A DNA stretch of 64,000 nucleotides from Caballeronia calidae. GTDB lineage: Bacteria > Pseudomonadota > Gammaproteobacteria > Burkholderiales > Burkholderiaceae. The position numbers and the translations under genes are program-made. The stretch is from positions 57,498-121,497 of the forward strand of contig NZ_FCOX02000022.1 of NCBI RefSeq assembly GCF_900044055.2, in the 5' to 3' direction. Shown piece by piece: positions 18,077 through 26,612 of this stretch (its first letter is position 1; every line of letters starts with the position of its first letter). A model generated the notes under the pieces. That model ran no database searches. It was given only the letters and a program-made list of their open reading frames with translations, and was not told the origin of the DNA.

Positions 18077-19462
18077 TTACAGCGACGTGCCCGCTCCGGC
18101 GTTCGGACCGGCGCCCGTGAAAGGCGGTGCGAAGCGCGTCCAGAAGATGTACGACGCGAGCACGGCGATCGCGCCGATGCCGGTCGCGAGCAGCACGCCC
18201 TGCGCGCCGTAGAAGCGCACCAGGATGACGTTGCCGATGACCTTGGTTCCGAAGCCGATCAGCGAAATGACGGAGATGGCGCGATAGCGCGTCTCGCTCG
18301 CGAACAATTGCACGAGCACGCACATGCCGAAGTAGAACGGCACCTGCAGCAGCCCGTAGCGGAAGAGCGTCGTGACGGCGATGGTGTCGTCCGCCGTGAA
18401 CGCGCCCTTCTGAAACAGCAGCTTCACGACGTAAGGCGCGAGCACATACGCGATGATGCTGCCGACGAGGCCGACCGTCGCCATGATGCCCGACCATTTC
18501 AGCGCGGTGCTGCGCGCGCGGGCGTGATCGCCGCGATGGAGAATCTCCGCGAGGATCGGCAAGGTCGCGCGCGTGATGGCGAGCGCGCCCATGCTGAGCA
18601 CGAGCGAGAGCAGACGGCTCGCGTAACCGAGCGTGGCGATGGCGCCGTCGCCCTGCTGCGCCATGAAATACTGATCGAGCGGCAGCCAGAGACTCGCGAC
18701 GACCGCGCCGACCGTTAGCGTGCCCATCGAGCGGATCGTCTCCGGCCACTGCTTCGCGCGCGCCGAGACGCGCGGCAGCGCCGACATCGTATCGGCGCGC
18801 TTCGCCAGCACGCGCAGCCACGCGGCCTGCACCACGAAGCCGAGCGACGTGCCCACGACGAGCGGCATGATCGACGTGTTATCGCGTGCGGCGAGCACGA
18901 ACAGGAGCAGGCCGATGGCCGGCACGCATTCGAGCAAGGTGTTGATGTGCCTGCCCGAAGCCTGCAGCCGCGACGACGATATGCAGATCGTGAAGGTCAG
19001 CACGCCGACCGGCGTCATGCTGATGATCATCTCGCGGCACATGTCGCGCGTCGATTCCGCGAGACTGCCCGCGACGACGTCCGCCAGATACGGCCAGAAG
19101 AGCCAGAGCAGAAGGCAGAACGCGAGACCGATGACGAGCCCGATGCCCTCCAGCTCACCGAGAAAGCCGTTTTGCTGGGTCTTGTCTTCCCTGAGCGACA
19201 CGAGCGCGGGAACGAGCAGCACGCTCAGGACGTTCGTCAGCATCGTGGGCAGCCAGGTGACGAGCGTGAGCGCGAACTGATACGCGTCGACGGTGCCGCT
19301 GATCCCGTAGCGATATGCGATCGCCATTTCCTTCGACGCGCCGATGCACTTCCCGGCGATCACGAAGATCAGTAGAACGACGGCGCTTCTCGCGATTCGC
19401 TTGTGATCCTGATGCACGCCGCCGAAGCGTCGTCTTACCGATTGCACCGCTGCGCTCAGCAC
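18077..19462 (-). CDS. MurJ/MviN-family lipid-linked oligosaccharide flippase
   Basis: A 461-aa polytopic membrane protein with about 12-14 hydrophobic segments and the MurJ family look, for example ASKEMAIAYRYGISGTVDAY near residues 42-61 and SLWLPLDQYFMAQQGDGAIATLGYA in the middle. True cell-wall MurJ is usually about 510 aa and sits elsewhere, so this shorter copy next to an exopolysaccharide operon most likely acts as its Wzx, moving the undecaprenyl-linked repeat unit to the periplasmic face. It is convergent with the operon and has its own terminator. No PST-type Wzx is present in locus 1, which supports the assignment. Confidence 0.82.
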   Translation of the reverse strand: MLSAAVQSVRRRFGGVHQDHKRIARSAVVLLIFVIAGKCIGASKEMAIAYRYGISGTVDAYQFALTLVTWLPTMLTNVLSVLLVPALVSLREDKTQQNGFLGELEGIGLVIGLAFCLLLWLFWPYLADVVAGSLAESTRDMCREMIISMTPVGVLTFTICISSSRLQASGRHINTLLECVPAIGLLLFVLAARDNTSIMPLVVGTSLGFVVQAAWLRVLAKRADTMSALPRVSARAKQWPETIRSMGTLTVGAVVASLWLPLDQYFMAQQGDGAIATLGYASRLLSLVLSMGALAITRATLPILAEILHRGDHARARSTALKWSGIMATVGLVGSIIAYVLAPYVVKLLFQKGAFTADDTIAVTTLFRYGLLQVPFYFGMCVLVQLFASETRYRAISVISLIGFGTKVIGNVILVRFYGAQGVLLATGIGAIAVLASYIFWTRFAPPFTGAGPNAGAGTSL

Positions 19463-20679
19463 TGTACTCCTCCTGCGTGGGAGCCTTACGTCGCGTGGCC
19501 CGACGTCAGGACGAACTCGTCATGCAACTCAATGCCGCGAAGGCCTGAACGCTCTTCGCAAGTGAAGGAGCATGCATCAAAGCGGCCGGAGCGAATGTTG
19601 GCAAGGGCACCCGTCGTTGCCGATAGCGCCGCGCGGGTCACGGGCGGTCCGTATCCGCGCTCCGGAAGTCCGACGCGGAACAAATGGCCGATTTCGAAGG
19701 CAAGAATTTCCGCAATAGCTGTTATTTGTCTGCGGATTATCTCTTTATGCTTTGATCTGATTATTACCAATTGCCGCGAACGCTTGTCGCAGCGTGGACG
19801 AGACGAATGTCTGGCTGAGCTTCGTATAAACCCGATAGGGGTAACCACTGTAGGGTTTTTACTTTAAGCCCGGAAAAAAGTTTTAGCGCTGCACTTACAA
19901 AATCTGATTCATCGGCTGAAAGCGAGTGAAAAGAGTCTGATTGATGGTTGCGGTGCATTCACGATCATACTAAATGAGGAAAAAGCTCGTTTCGTAATAA
20001 GAATGATGAAATGGAAAATCTCACTATCGAGCGAAATGATCCGAATGTTTGTAATCGTTTCGACAGGCAGTGGCCTTGCCAGCAAAGGCTTGCAGGGCGG
20101 CGCGGAGCGATCCGACACGATATCTTTACCCGTTTTTTTTAATTCCGCGCCGCCTTTCGTCGGATGAATATTTAATCGTCTTATCGAATGTTTTTTCGCT
20201 GCATTTCATCCGGTTTCATATTAACAATGAACGCGGAGAAGATTATTTAACTCGCCGGCGATTAAAGCGGAAAATGCAACGCTAAAAAACGCGGGAAACG
20301 AAAAATGAAAAGTTACAAGCGTACATTCTGTAACAAGTCCACCGTAGAAACACCTTGTAACGTTCTGTAGTATAAATAAAAGACGGTAATAACTGCCGTC
20401 GAAACCGGTAGTCTCATCGGTCCGTTCGCGGACCCATCGGGACACGGGTAAACGAGTTCTTCCGGAATATCTGGTTTCTCCAATCCCGAAGTTCGTCTGT
20501 ATTCGCCGAGATGCCCGTCGGAGTCGTCATGCGCGACTGCCGAGCGCTGAGCGGTGCGATCGTTTGCACCTGCTTTTTATGCGTCGGGCATCTCATCGCC
20601 CATAAAGAAACGTCGCGTGCGGCCGATGTCGCAGGAACGGGTTCACCCGTCGAAATCGCCACGACCCATTGGAAAGAAA
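19463..20679. promoter_or_regulatory. 1.2-kb A+T-rich intergenic region and long leader
   Basis: No convincing gene; short ORFs on both strands look random. From about 19700 to 20400 the DNA is much richer in A+T than its surroundings. It must carry the promoter of the MurJ-like gene on the left and that of the beta-helix lipoprotein on the right. A cluster of GTTACA/TGTAAC motifs (20312-20361), a TATAAA box (20371) and a TTCG-capped hairpin (20419-20434) mark the right-hand promoter and leader. Confidence 0.5.
20312..20376 (+). promoter_or_regulatory. Candidate activator-dependent promoter with TGTAAC repeats
   Basis: GTTACA at 20312 and TGTAAC at 20329 form an inverted pair, and another TGTAAC lies at 20356. 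TATAAA at 20371 could be a -10 box, but no TTGACA-like -35 stands 16-18 bp upstream; the repeats occupy that place. This layout suggests a promoter driven by a bound activator. Inference only. Confidence 0.3.
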
Positions 20680-21888
20680 ATGTTTTCGAACAACAACCAG
20701 GCAGAAAACACCGTAGTCGACGCTCCCCTCGCAACCCGTCGCAAGCTGCTGACCTCGCTCATCGCGGGCGGCGGTGCGCTCGTGCTCGCCGCATGCGGCG
20801 GCGGCGGCGACGGTGCGACGCCTGATTCCGTTGCAGATCGCTGGAGACGACGCAAGCACTCGAGCGCCGACTCGACGGCTGCGGCAAGCGACGCCGCACC
20901 CGCTTCGTCGGCCAGCGCCACGACCACCGCGAGCGCGCCCGCTGCGGCGAGCTCGACCACCTCTGCCGCGGCCGACAACACCGCCGGCACCGTCTCCGCT
21001 TCGTCGTTCGGCGTAAAGGCCGACGGCAAGACCAATGACCGCGCCGCGCTGCAGGCCGCCATCGACGGCACCGTCGGCCAGATCCTCCTGATCTCGGGCC
21101 AGGTCCGCATCGACACGACCGGTCTCACGCTGCGCTCGAACAGCCACATCCGCTTCGCATCGGGCGCTTCCATCAAGCTGCTCGCGCACAACGCGGACAT
21201 CTACCAGATGATCCGTATCGTCGACGTGAGCAACGTCACGGTCGAAAACGCCTACCTCGACGGCAGCAAGGAGCTGAACTCGGCGTCGGGCGGCGAGCAC
21301 GGCATGGGCTTCACGATCATGGGCGCGACGAACGTGACGCTCACGTCGCCGACCACGATCAACACGTGGGGCGATGGCATCTACATCAACGACAGCCAGA
21401 CGAAGAAGGGCACGCCGACGTACAACCTGCGCGTCGACAACCACAAGGCCGACGGCTGCCGCCGTCAGGGCGTGTCGATCATCTCGGGCGACACGATCAC
21501 GTTCAACAGCCCGACGTGGCAGAACATCAACGGCACGGCGCCGGCGTGCGGTCTCGACTTCGAACCGAACGACAACTCGGCCGTGTTCAAGAACATCACG
21601 ATCAACAGCCCGACGACGGCGAACTGCAAGGGCGGCGGCATCAACGTGTGGTTCGGCTCGCTGGCGGGTCCGCAGCCCAAGACGGTTTCGATCGCGATCA
21701 CCAACCACGTCGACACGACGAGCCAGGGCGGTTCGTTCGCGGTTCAGGGCCTGTTCCTGGACGGTTACACCGTGAATGGCCAGATCAGCAGCTCGAATCC
21801 GAAGTGGAAGTACCCGCTGATCGTCGAGCAGTGGGACAACGGTGGCCCGAGCATCAACGTCACCAACCCGACGATCGTCAAGTCGTAA
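20680..21888 (+). CDS. Beta-helix (pectate-lyase-like) lipoprotein, paralogue of the operon copy
   Basis: 402 aa from the ATG at 20680, which has GGAAAG just upstream; the longer frame from 20554 adds a segment unlike a signal. The N-terminus carries RRKLLTSLIAGGGALVLAAC, a Tat-like signal with a lipobox ending in LAAC, then glycines and an 80-residue Ala/Ser/Thr linker. The beta-helix starts SFGVKADGKTNDRAALQAAID and keeps DGSKELN, WGDGIYI and CRRQGVSIISG, matching the protein at 12434 motif by motif. It is therefore a membrane-anchored paralogue, presumably acting on the same or a related polymer at the cell surface. It is transcribed alone between a long leader and a strong terminator. Confidence 0.85.
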   Translation: MFSNNNQAENTVVDAPLATRRKLLTSLIAGGGALVLAACGGGGDGATPDSVADRWRRRKHSSADSTAAASDAAPASSASATTTASAPAAASSTTSAAADNTAGTVSASSFGVKADGKTNDRAALQAAIDGTVGQILLISGQVRIDTTGLTLRSNSHIRFASGASIKLLAHNADIYQMIRIVDVSNVTVENAYLDGSKELNSASGGEHGMGFTIMGATNVTLTSPTTINTWGDGIYINDSQTKKGTPTYNLRVDNHKADGCRRQGVSIISGDTITFNSPTWQNINGTAPACGLDFEPNDNSAVFKNITINSPTTANCKGGGINVWFGSLAGPQPKTVSIAITNHVDTTSQGGSFAVQGLFLDGYTVNGQISSSNPKWKYPLIVEQWDNGGPSINVTNPTIVKS

Positions 21889-21907
21889 TCGGCGACGCCA
21901 TGAAAAG

Positions 21908-21942
21908 CGCCATGCGGGAAGTATTTCCGCATGGCGTTTTTT
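21908..21942 (+). terminator. Rho-independent terminator, probably bidirectional
   Basis: A 10-bp perfect stem CGCCATGCGG / CCGCATGGCG, extendable by a few pairs, followed by TTTTTT. It sits between the convergent beta-helix and SGNH genes, and AAAAG on the other side could serve the minus strand. Confidence 0.88.
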
Positions 21943-21957
21943 GCTTTTTCGCGGCGC

Positions 21958-23169
21958 TTACTTGAACCAGTCGAGCTTCACGGAATCGGCAATGGCCTGC
22001 AGTCCCGCCTGATTCGGATGCAGATGGTCGCCGCTGTCGTACGCGCCGCGCATCGTGGCCGGGTCGGCGGGATCGCCGAGCGCCGCGGCCTGATCGAGCA
22101 CGGCGTCGCATCCGCTGTCGGACGTGGCGACGAACGCGTTGACCGATTCGCGCGACGCCTCGATATCCGGCGTCCACGAATCCACGCCCCGAAACGGCGT
22201 GAGCGTCGAGCAGATCACGCCGACGCCCGCCGCATGCGCGCTCCGGACGAGTTCGGCGAGCGCGTTGTTGAGACTGTCCGCCGACGGCGGCGCGCCCCCG
22301 ATGAGGTTATTGACCGCATCGTCGGAGATGATCACCCACTTCACGTTGTACTGATCCAGCACGTCGCGCTTGAAGCGTCCGAGGCCCGACTCGCCCGAGT
22401 CGTTGGTGAAGAAGTCGTTGCCGGCGATGCCCTGGTTCAGCACGCCGACCGTCATGCCCGACGCCTGCAGGCGTTTCGCCAGCAGGTTGGGCCAGCGGCC
22501 GTTCGTGTTCGGCGCGGATGCGGAGCCGTCCGTGATGGACGCGCCGAACGCGACCACCGCGCCCGTCGCACTGGCGTTCTGCACGACGACGTCGGTGAGG
22601 AAGTAATACGACTGCGCGCCGAGTGCGTTGACGACGCCGCCCTTGAATTCCGGGTCGGTGCTGACATCGCCCGGGGCGATATACACGTCCTGAAAGCCTT
22701 CGGCGTGACCGGTCGTTTCCATCGGCGTCTGTTGCGGCAGATAGGCGCTCACGACGATGTCCGCGAGCGCCGGCACCTGGAACGCAAGCGGATCGCTCAT
22801 TTCCGAGCCGCCCGGCGGAATCGTGACGAAGGTTTGCCCGTTGAAGGTGACGGGCCGGTCGCTGCCGGACACGGTGCGCTGGCCGCTATCGCGCAACGCG
22901 ACGTGCACGTCGCCGATCACGAGCGGCTTGTTGCCGTACAGATTGGAAAACCGCACGCCGACCGCCGTGCCGCTGATGCTTGTGTGCACGATCTGCCGGA
23001 TCGTCTGATTATTGAAGCCGCCGTCGCCGGTGCTCATCGGCGCGGCGGACCATGTGCCGGTCCACGGCAGGGTAGCGCTGACGGTCTGCGCAAAGCTCGA
23101 CGATGCGAAGGGCAGTGCGAGTGCGGTGGCCACGAGGGCTCGCCTGAGGCGAGGAAATCGCTTGTTCAC
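21958..23169 (-). CDS. Secreted SGNH/GDSL-family hydrolase
   Basis: 403 aa beginning at a GTG with GGAG 7 bp upstream. A Sec signal peptide covers about residues 1-28 (basic start, ALVATALALPFASS core, SFAQ cleavage site). The N-terminal half is a beta-rich accessory domain. The SGNH catalytic domain begins with VVAFGASITDGSAS, where Ser is the nucleophile in GASITDG; later blocks include NQGIAGND and, near the C-terminus, YDSGDHLHPNQAG with the catalytic Asp-x-x-His. This arrangement is seen in esterases that strip acyl groups from glycans. Its position next to exopolysaccharide genes suggests deacylation, but it has its own transcription unit. Confidence 0.88.
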   Translation of the reverse strand: MNKRFPRLRRALVATALALPFASSSFAQTVSATLPWTGTWSAAPMSTGDGGFNNQTIRQIVHTSISGTAVGVRFSNLYGNKPLVIGDVHVALRDSGQRTVSGSDRPVTFNGQTFVTIPPGGSEMSDPLAFQVPALADIVVSAYLPQQTPMETTGHAEGFQDVYIAPGDVSTDPEFKGGVVNALGAQSYYFLTDVVVQNASATGAVVAFGASITDGSASAPNTNGRWPNLLAKRLQASGMTVGVLNQGIAGNDFFTNDSGESGLGRFKRDVLDQYNVKWVIISDDAVNNLIGGAPPSADSLNNALAELVRSAHAAGVGVICSTLTPFRGVDSWTPDIEASRESVNAFVATSDSGCDAVLDQAAALGDPADPATMRGAYDSGDHLHPNQAGLQAIADSVKLDWFK

Positions 23170-23461
23170 TTCGTTCTCCGATACCAGCCGGGTGTTTTTA
23201 TTGGACGTTGCGCATCACGCCGCGCACGTCCTTCGAATGGGGAAACTCAGCAGAACCGGTTCTTGTCCGGATTGACTGGCGCGTGTGGCCACAGCGCGCC
23301 GGCGGGTGCGGCGAAATCTTGGGTCAGCTCGTTTCGCCTAATGGAATCGAACCATCGTTACGCCGCGCGTTATGTACGCGGGCGCTCATATCGGAGGAAA
23401 GGCGGGAAAAGGACGATCGTGCGGCGGCGCCATGCGGCCAGCCGCCTGCACGCGATGATCG

Positions 23462-25849
23462 TTACTGCTGTGTATCGGAAGCCGCTTCGGCCGGAACCGG
23501 AGCCGGAGCCGGAGCCGGTGCCGTGGCCGCGTCGCTCGCGCCTTCGCCCGGCGGCGGCAGGATCGGCGGCATCGTCGTGAAAACCGGCGCTTGCGGCGGC
23601 GCTTCGGTCACTTCCGCGACCGGCTCCGACGCCGCGCGCTTCGCGCGCACCGGACGTTGCGCCGCCGTTTGCGCCGTCTTCGGCGCGCCCGGCTTCGGCG
23701 CCTTCGAGAACGTCTCGTCGAACCACGCGTGCACGCGCGTGACCATCGTCTGCCAGACGCCCGGCGTTTCCTGCGTGTCGAAGCGCGCGCGTGCGTCGAT
23801 CAGATGCGAGCGCAGCGAACGCTGCATGAAGTCGCCGACGATCGGCAACGCGCTGTGCGCGCCTTGCCCCCAGTAATCGCTGCGCAGCGTCACGCGGCTG
23901 TCGTTGAAGCCGACCCACGCGCCCGCGACCAGTTGCGGATGCATCAGGATGAACCAGCCGTCGGCGTTGTCCTGTGTCGTGCCGGTCTTGCCCGCGACAT
24001 CCGCGCGAACGCCGAAGCGCGTGCGGATCGCCGTGCCGGTGCCGCGATTGATCACGTCGCGCATCACGTCGACGAGCTTGCGGGTCGCATCGACCGACAA
24101 CGCGCGCTCGGGCGTGCTTTCGAACTGCGCGAGCACGTCGCCGTCCTTGTTCTCGATGCGCGTGACGAGCAGCGGCTCTATATAACTCCCGTCGTTCGCG
24201 ATGGTGCCGTACGACGACACCATTTCCTTCAGCGTGACCGGGCTCGTGCCGAGCGCGAGCGACGGCACCACGTCGAGATGGCTCTCGCGCACGCCCATGT
24301 CGCGCGCGAGCCGCGCGACGCGTCCCGGCCCGACCTGTTCCATCAGCTGCGCGGTGATGCGGTTCTTCGAGTACGCGATGCCGTCGCGCAGGCTCACGGG
24401 GCGGCCCGAGGGCGGCGAATCGTCGGTCGGACGCCAGGTTTCGGCGCCGCGCACCGGAATTTCCACCGCCTGATCGATGAACGTGTCCGTGGGCTTCGCG
24501 CCGCGCTCGAACGCCGCGCCGTAGACGAAGGGCTTGAAGGTCGAGCCGGGCTGGCGGCGCGCCTGCGCGACGTGATCGAACGGGTCCTGCGTGAAATCGC
24601 GGCTGCCGACCCACGCCTTGATCTGGCCATTGCGCGGATCGAGCGCGACGAACGCGGCCTGCACGCGCGTCTTGCTTTCGCACAGCGCCCGCATGAACGC
24701 GCGGTCCGAGCCGAGATGCTTGAGCGCATCGGGGTCCGTCGCGCCGCTCGTGCGCATCGCGCGGTATTGATCCGTCTCGCGGATGAACGCATGCGCGAGG
24801 TCCGCGTTCGCGCCCGCGCAGCCGCCGCGCCCGCCCCACGCCGCGTTGGCGATCGACTGAAGCTGATTGCCCTGCCACGCGAGCGCGTTGGTCGCCATCG
24901 TCTGAAGGCGTGAGTCGATGGTCGTGCGCACGACGAGGCCATCGGAATAAATGTTGTAGTCGTTGTCGTCGGCCCACGCGATCAGCCACTTGCGCAACTG
25001 CTGCGCGAAGTGCGGCGCGCGGCCGGGCTCTTCCGTCTGCCGCTCGAAATCGATGCGCAGCGGGCGCTTCCTGAGCGCGTCGAGCTTCGCGGCCTGCAAG
25101 TGGCCGAACTTCACCATCTGCCCGAGCACGATGTTGCGCCGGTCGAGCGCGCGCTCCGGATTGATCACCGGGTTGTAGTAGCTGTTGCCCTTCAACATGC
25201 CGATGAGCGTCGCGCTTTCGAGCACGTCGAGCTGGCCCGCGGATTTGTCGAAGTAGGTGCGCGCGGCCATTTCGATGCCGTACGCGTTGTACAGGAACGG
25301 CACCGTGTTCAGATACGTCTCGAGGATCTCGTCCTTCGAATAGACGGCTTCGATCTTGAACGCGGTGATCGCTTCCTTGAGCTTGCGCGTGAGCGTCTGC
25401 GAGCGGCCGATTTCCTCGGGATACAGATTGCGCGCGAGCTGCTGCGTAAGCGTCGAGCCGCCTTGCCGGTCGCCCGAGAACGTGCGCAGCGCCGCGCCCG
25501 CCGTGCGCCTGAAGTCGATGCCGTGATGCTCGTAGAAACGCCGGTCTTCCGTCGCGATGAGCGCGTCGATCACCTGCGGGGAGATTTCCTTGAGGCTCAC
25601 CCATTCGCGATGCGTCGGCTTGAACTCGGCGAGGAGCTTGCCGTCGGCGGAATAGATCTGCGCGGGCTGGTCGACCTTTGCGCGGCGGATATCGCGGATG
25701 CCGGGCGTGAACGGAATCAGCACCAGCACATAGATAAGAAGGAGCGCTGGCAGCAGGAGCAGCGTGCGGGGACGCAGATGCGGACGCAGCCGCGCTGCGA
25801 GGCGAGCCAGAACCGCCTTGGCCAGGGCTTTGATTTCAGACGCGGTCAC
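23462..25849 (-). CDS. mrcA: Class A penicillin-binding protein 1A
   Basis: 795 aa, bifunctional peptidoglycan synthase. A short cytoplasmic N-terminus is followed by one membrane segment (about 28-48). The GT51 transglycosylase domain shows EDRRFYEHHGID (about 98-109) and GGSTLTQQLARNLY (about 127-140). The transpeptidase domain has the SxxK nucleophile GSTFKPF (about 434), SxN as YSKNR (about 490) and KTGTT (about 620). A Pro/Ala-rich tail closes the protein. It polymerises and cross-links peptidoglycan in the periplasm. The 292-bp stretch before it (23170-23461) holds no recognisable gene. Confidence 0.95.
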   Translation of the reverse strand: MTASEIKALAKAVLARLAARLRPHLRPRTLLLLPALLLIYVLVLIPFTPGIRDIRRAKVDQPAQIYSADGKLLAEFKPTHREWVSLKEISPQVIDALIATEDRRFYEHHGIDFRRTAGAALRTFSGDRQGGSTLTQQLARNLYPEEIGRSQTLTRKLKEAITAFKIEAVYSKDEILETYLNTVPFLYNAYGIEMAARTYFDKSAGQLDVLESATLIGMLKGNSYYNPVINPERALDRRNIVLGQMVKFGHLQAAKLDALRKRPLRIDFERQTEEPGRAPHFAQQLRKWLIAWADDNDYNIYSDGLVVRTTIDSRLQTMATNALAWQGNQLQSIANAAWGGRGGCAGANADLAHAFIRETDQYRAMRTSGATDPDALKHLGSDRAFMRALCESKTRVQAAFVALDPRNGQIKAWVGSRDFTQDPFDHVAQARRQPGSTFKPFVYGAAFERGAKPTDTFIDQAVEIPVRGAETWRPTDDSPPSGRPVSLRDGIAYSKNRITAQLMEQVGPGRVARLARDMGVRESHLDVVPSLALGTSPVTLKEMVSSYGTIANDGSYIEPLLVTRIENKDGDVLAQFESTPERALSVDATRKLVDVMRDVINRGTGTAIRTRFGVRADVAGKTGTTQDNADGWFILMHPQLVAGAWVGFNDSRVTLRSDYWGQGAHSALPIVGDFMQRSLRSHLIDARARFDTQETPGVWQTMVTRVHAWFDETFSKAPKPGAPKTAQTAAQRPVRAKRAASEPVAEVTEAPPQAPVFTTMPPILPPPGEGASDAATAPAPAPAPVPAEAASDTQQ

Positions 25850-25931
25850 AACGAAACGGGATGCCCAGACATGGAAAACCCTGAATCGTAGCGTAATTTT
25901 TCAGCAAATCTTGCGCAGTGTGTCTTCGGGG

Positions 25932-26459
25932 CTACGCCGTGCGCGTGCCGGCCGATTCGCCGATGGGGAATGCCGTCGTCGAAAGAATCTCGCGCAGCAC
26001 GATGAACGTGCGGATCTGCCGCACGCCCGGCAGATAAAGCAGCTTCTCGGCATGGAGACGGTTGAAGCTCTCGCTGTCGCGCGTGCGGATCAGCATGAAG
26101 AAGTCGAATTCGCCCGTCACGACGTGGCATTCCATGCAGCCGGGCACTTTCTGCGCGGCTTTTTCGAAGGCGGCGAAGGAGTCCGGTGTCGAGCGATCGA
26201 GGATCACGCCGATCAGCACGAGCATGCCGGCGTCGAGCGCTTTCGGGTCGAGCAGCGCGACGGTCGCGCGGATAAGACCGGCCTCGCGCAGCCGCTCGAC
26301 GCGCCGCAAACACGCGGGCGGGCTCAGATTGACCTTCTCGGCGAGCGCGACATTCGAGATCGACGCATCGCGCTGGAGCTGACGCAGGATCGCGCGATCG
26401 ACGCGGTCGGTCTGAGCGCTTGCCGGACGCGGCTTTGCGGCGGATGCGGTTCTTTTCAT
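25932..26459 (-). CDS. acdR: Lrp/AsnC-family regulator of ACC deaminase
   Basis: 175 aa. After a basic N-terminal tail, an AsnC-type helix-turn-helix spans roughly residues 20-65 (DRAILRQLQRDASISNVALAEKVNLSP). A C-terminal RAM effector-binding domain follows (VTGEFDFFMLIRTRD). It lies divergently from acdS with a 153-bp shared region, the standard acdR-acdS layout, in which AcdR activates acdS in response to ACC. The likely operator is the palindrome at 26495-26510. Confidence 0.93.
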   Translation of the reverse strand: MKRTASAAKPRPASAQTDRVDRAILRQLQRDASISNVALAEKVNLSPPACLRRVERLREAGLIRATVALLDPKALDAGMLVLIGVILDRSTPDSFAAFEKAAQKVPGCMECHVVTGEFDFFMLIRTRDSESFNRLHAEKLLYLPGVRQIRTFIVLREILSTTAFPIGESAGTRTA

Positions 26460-26494
26460 TGCGTTGAAGGCGAATTTAGCGAAATAAAAGAAAG

Positions 26495-26510
26495 TGTCCG
26501 ATTTCGGACA
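26495..26510. promoter_or_regulatory. Perfect palindrome, probable AcdR operator
   Basis: TGTCCGA-TT-TCGGACA, with 7-bp arms and a 2-bp spacer, is centred 43 bp upstream of the acdR start and 111 bp upstream of the acdS start. Its symmetry and place between the divergent genes fit an Lrp-type operator. Confidence 0.65.
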
Positions 26511-26612
26511 TCATGAAACGTTAGGCCGAGCGCCTTTTTTTCGCAACCCGGATGGCCGCGAGAATCTCTACGATTGCGTTCATGCAGTCCCACCCTCACG
26601 AGGATGCCGATC

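Noticed and set aside
19486..19848. 120-codon minus-strand ORF between the flippase and the lipoprotein gene
   Set aside because: No family resemblance, no ribosome site, and amino-acid content typical of random reading of this DNA.
20554..20679. Longer start for the beta-helix lipoprotein
   Set aside because: It would place 42 extra residues before a clear lipoprotein signal peptide; the ATG at 20680 has a ribosome site and puts the signal at the N-terminus.
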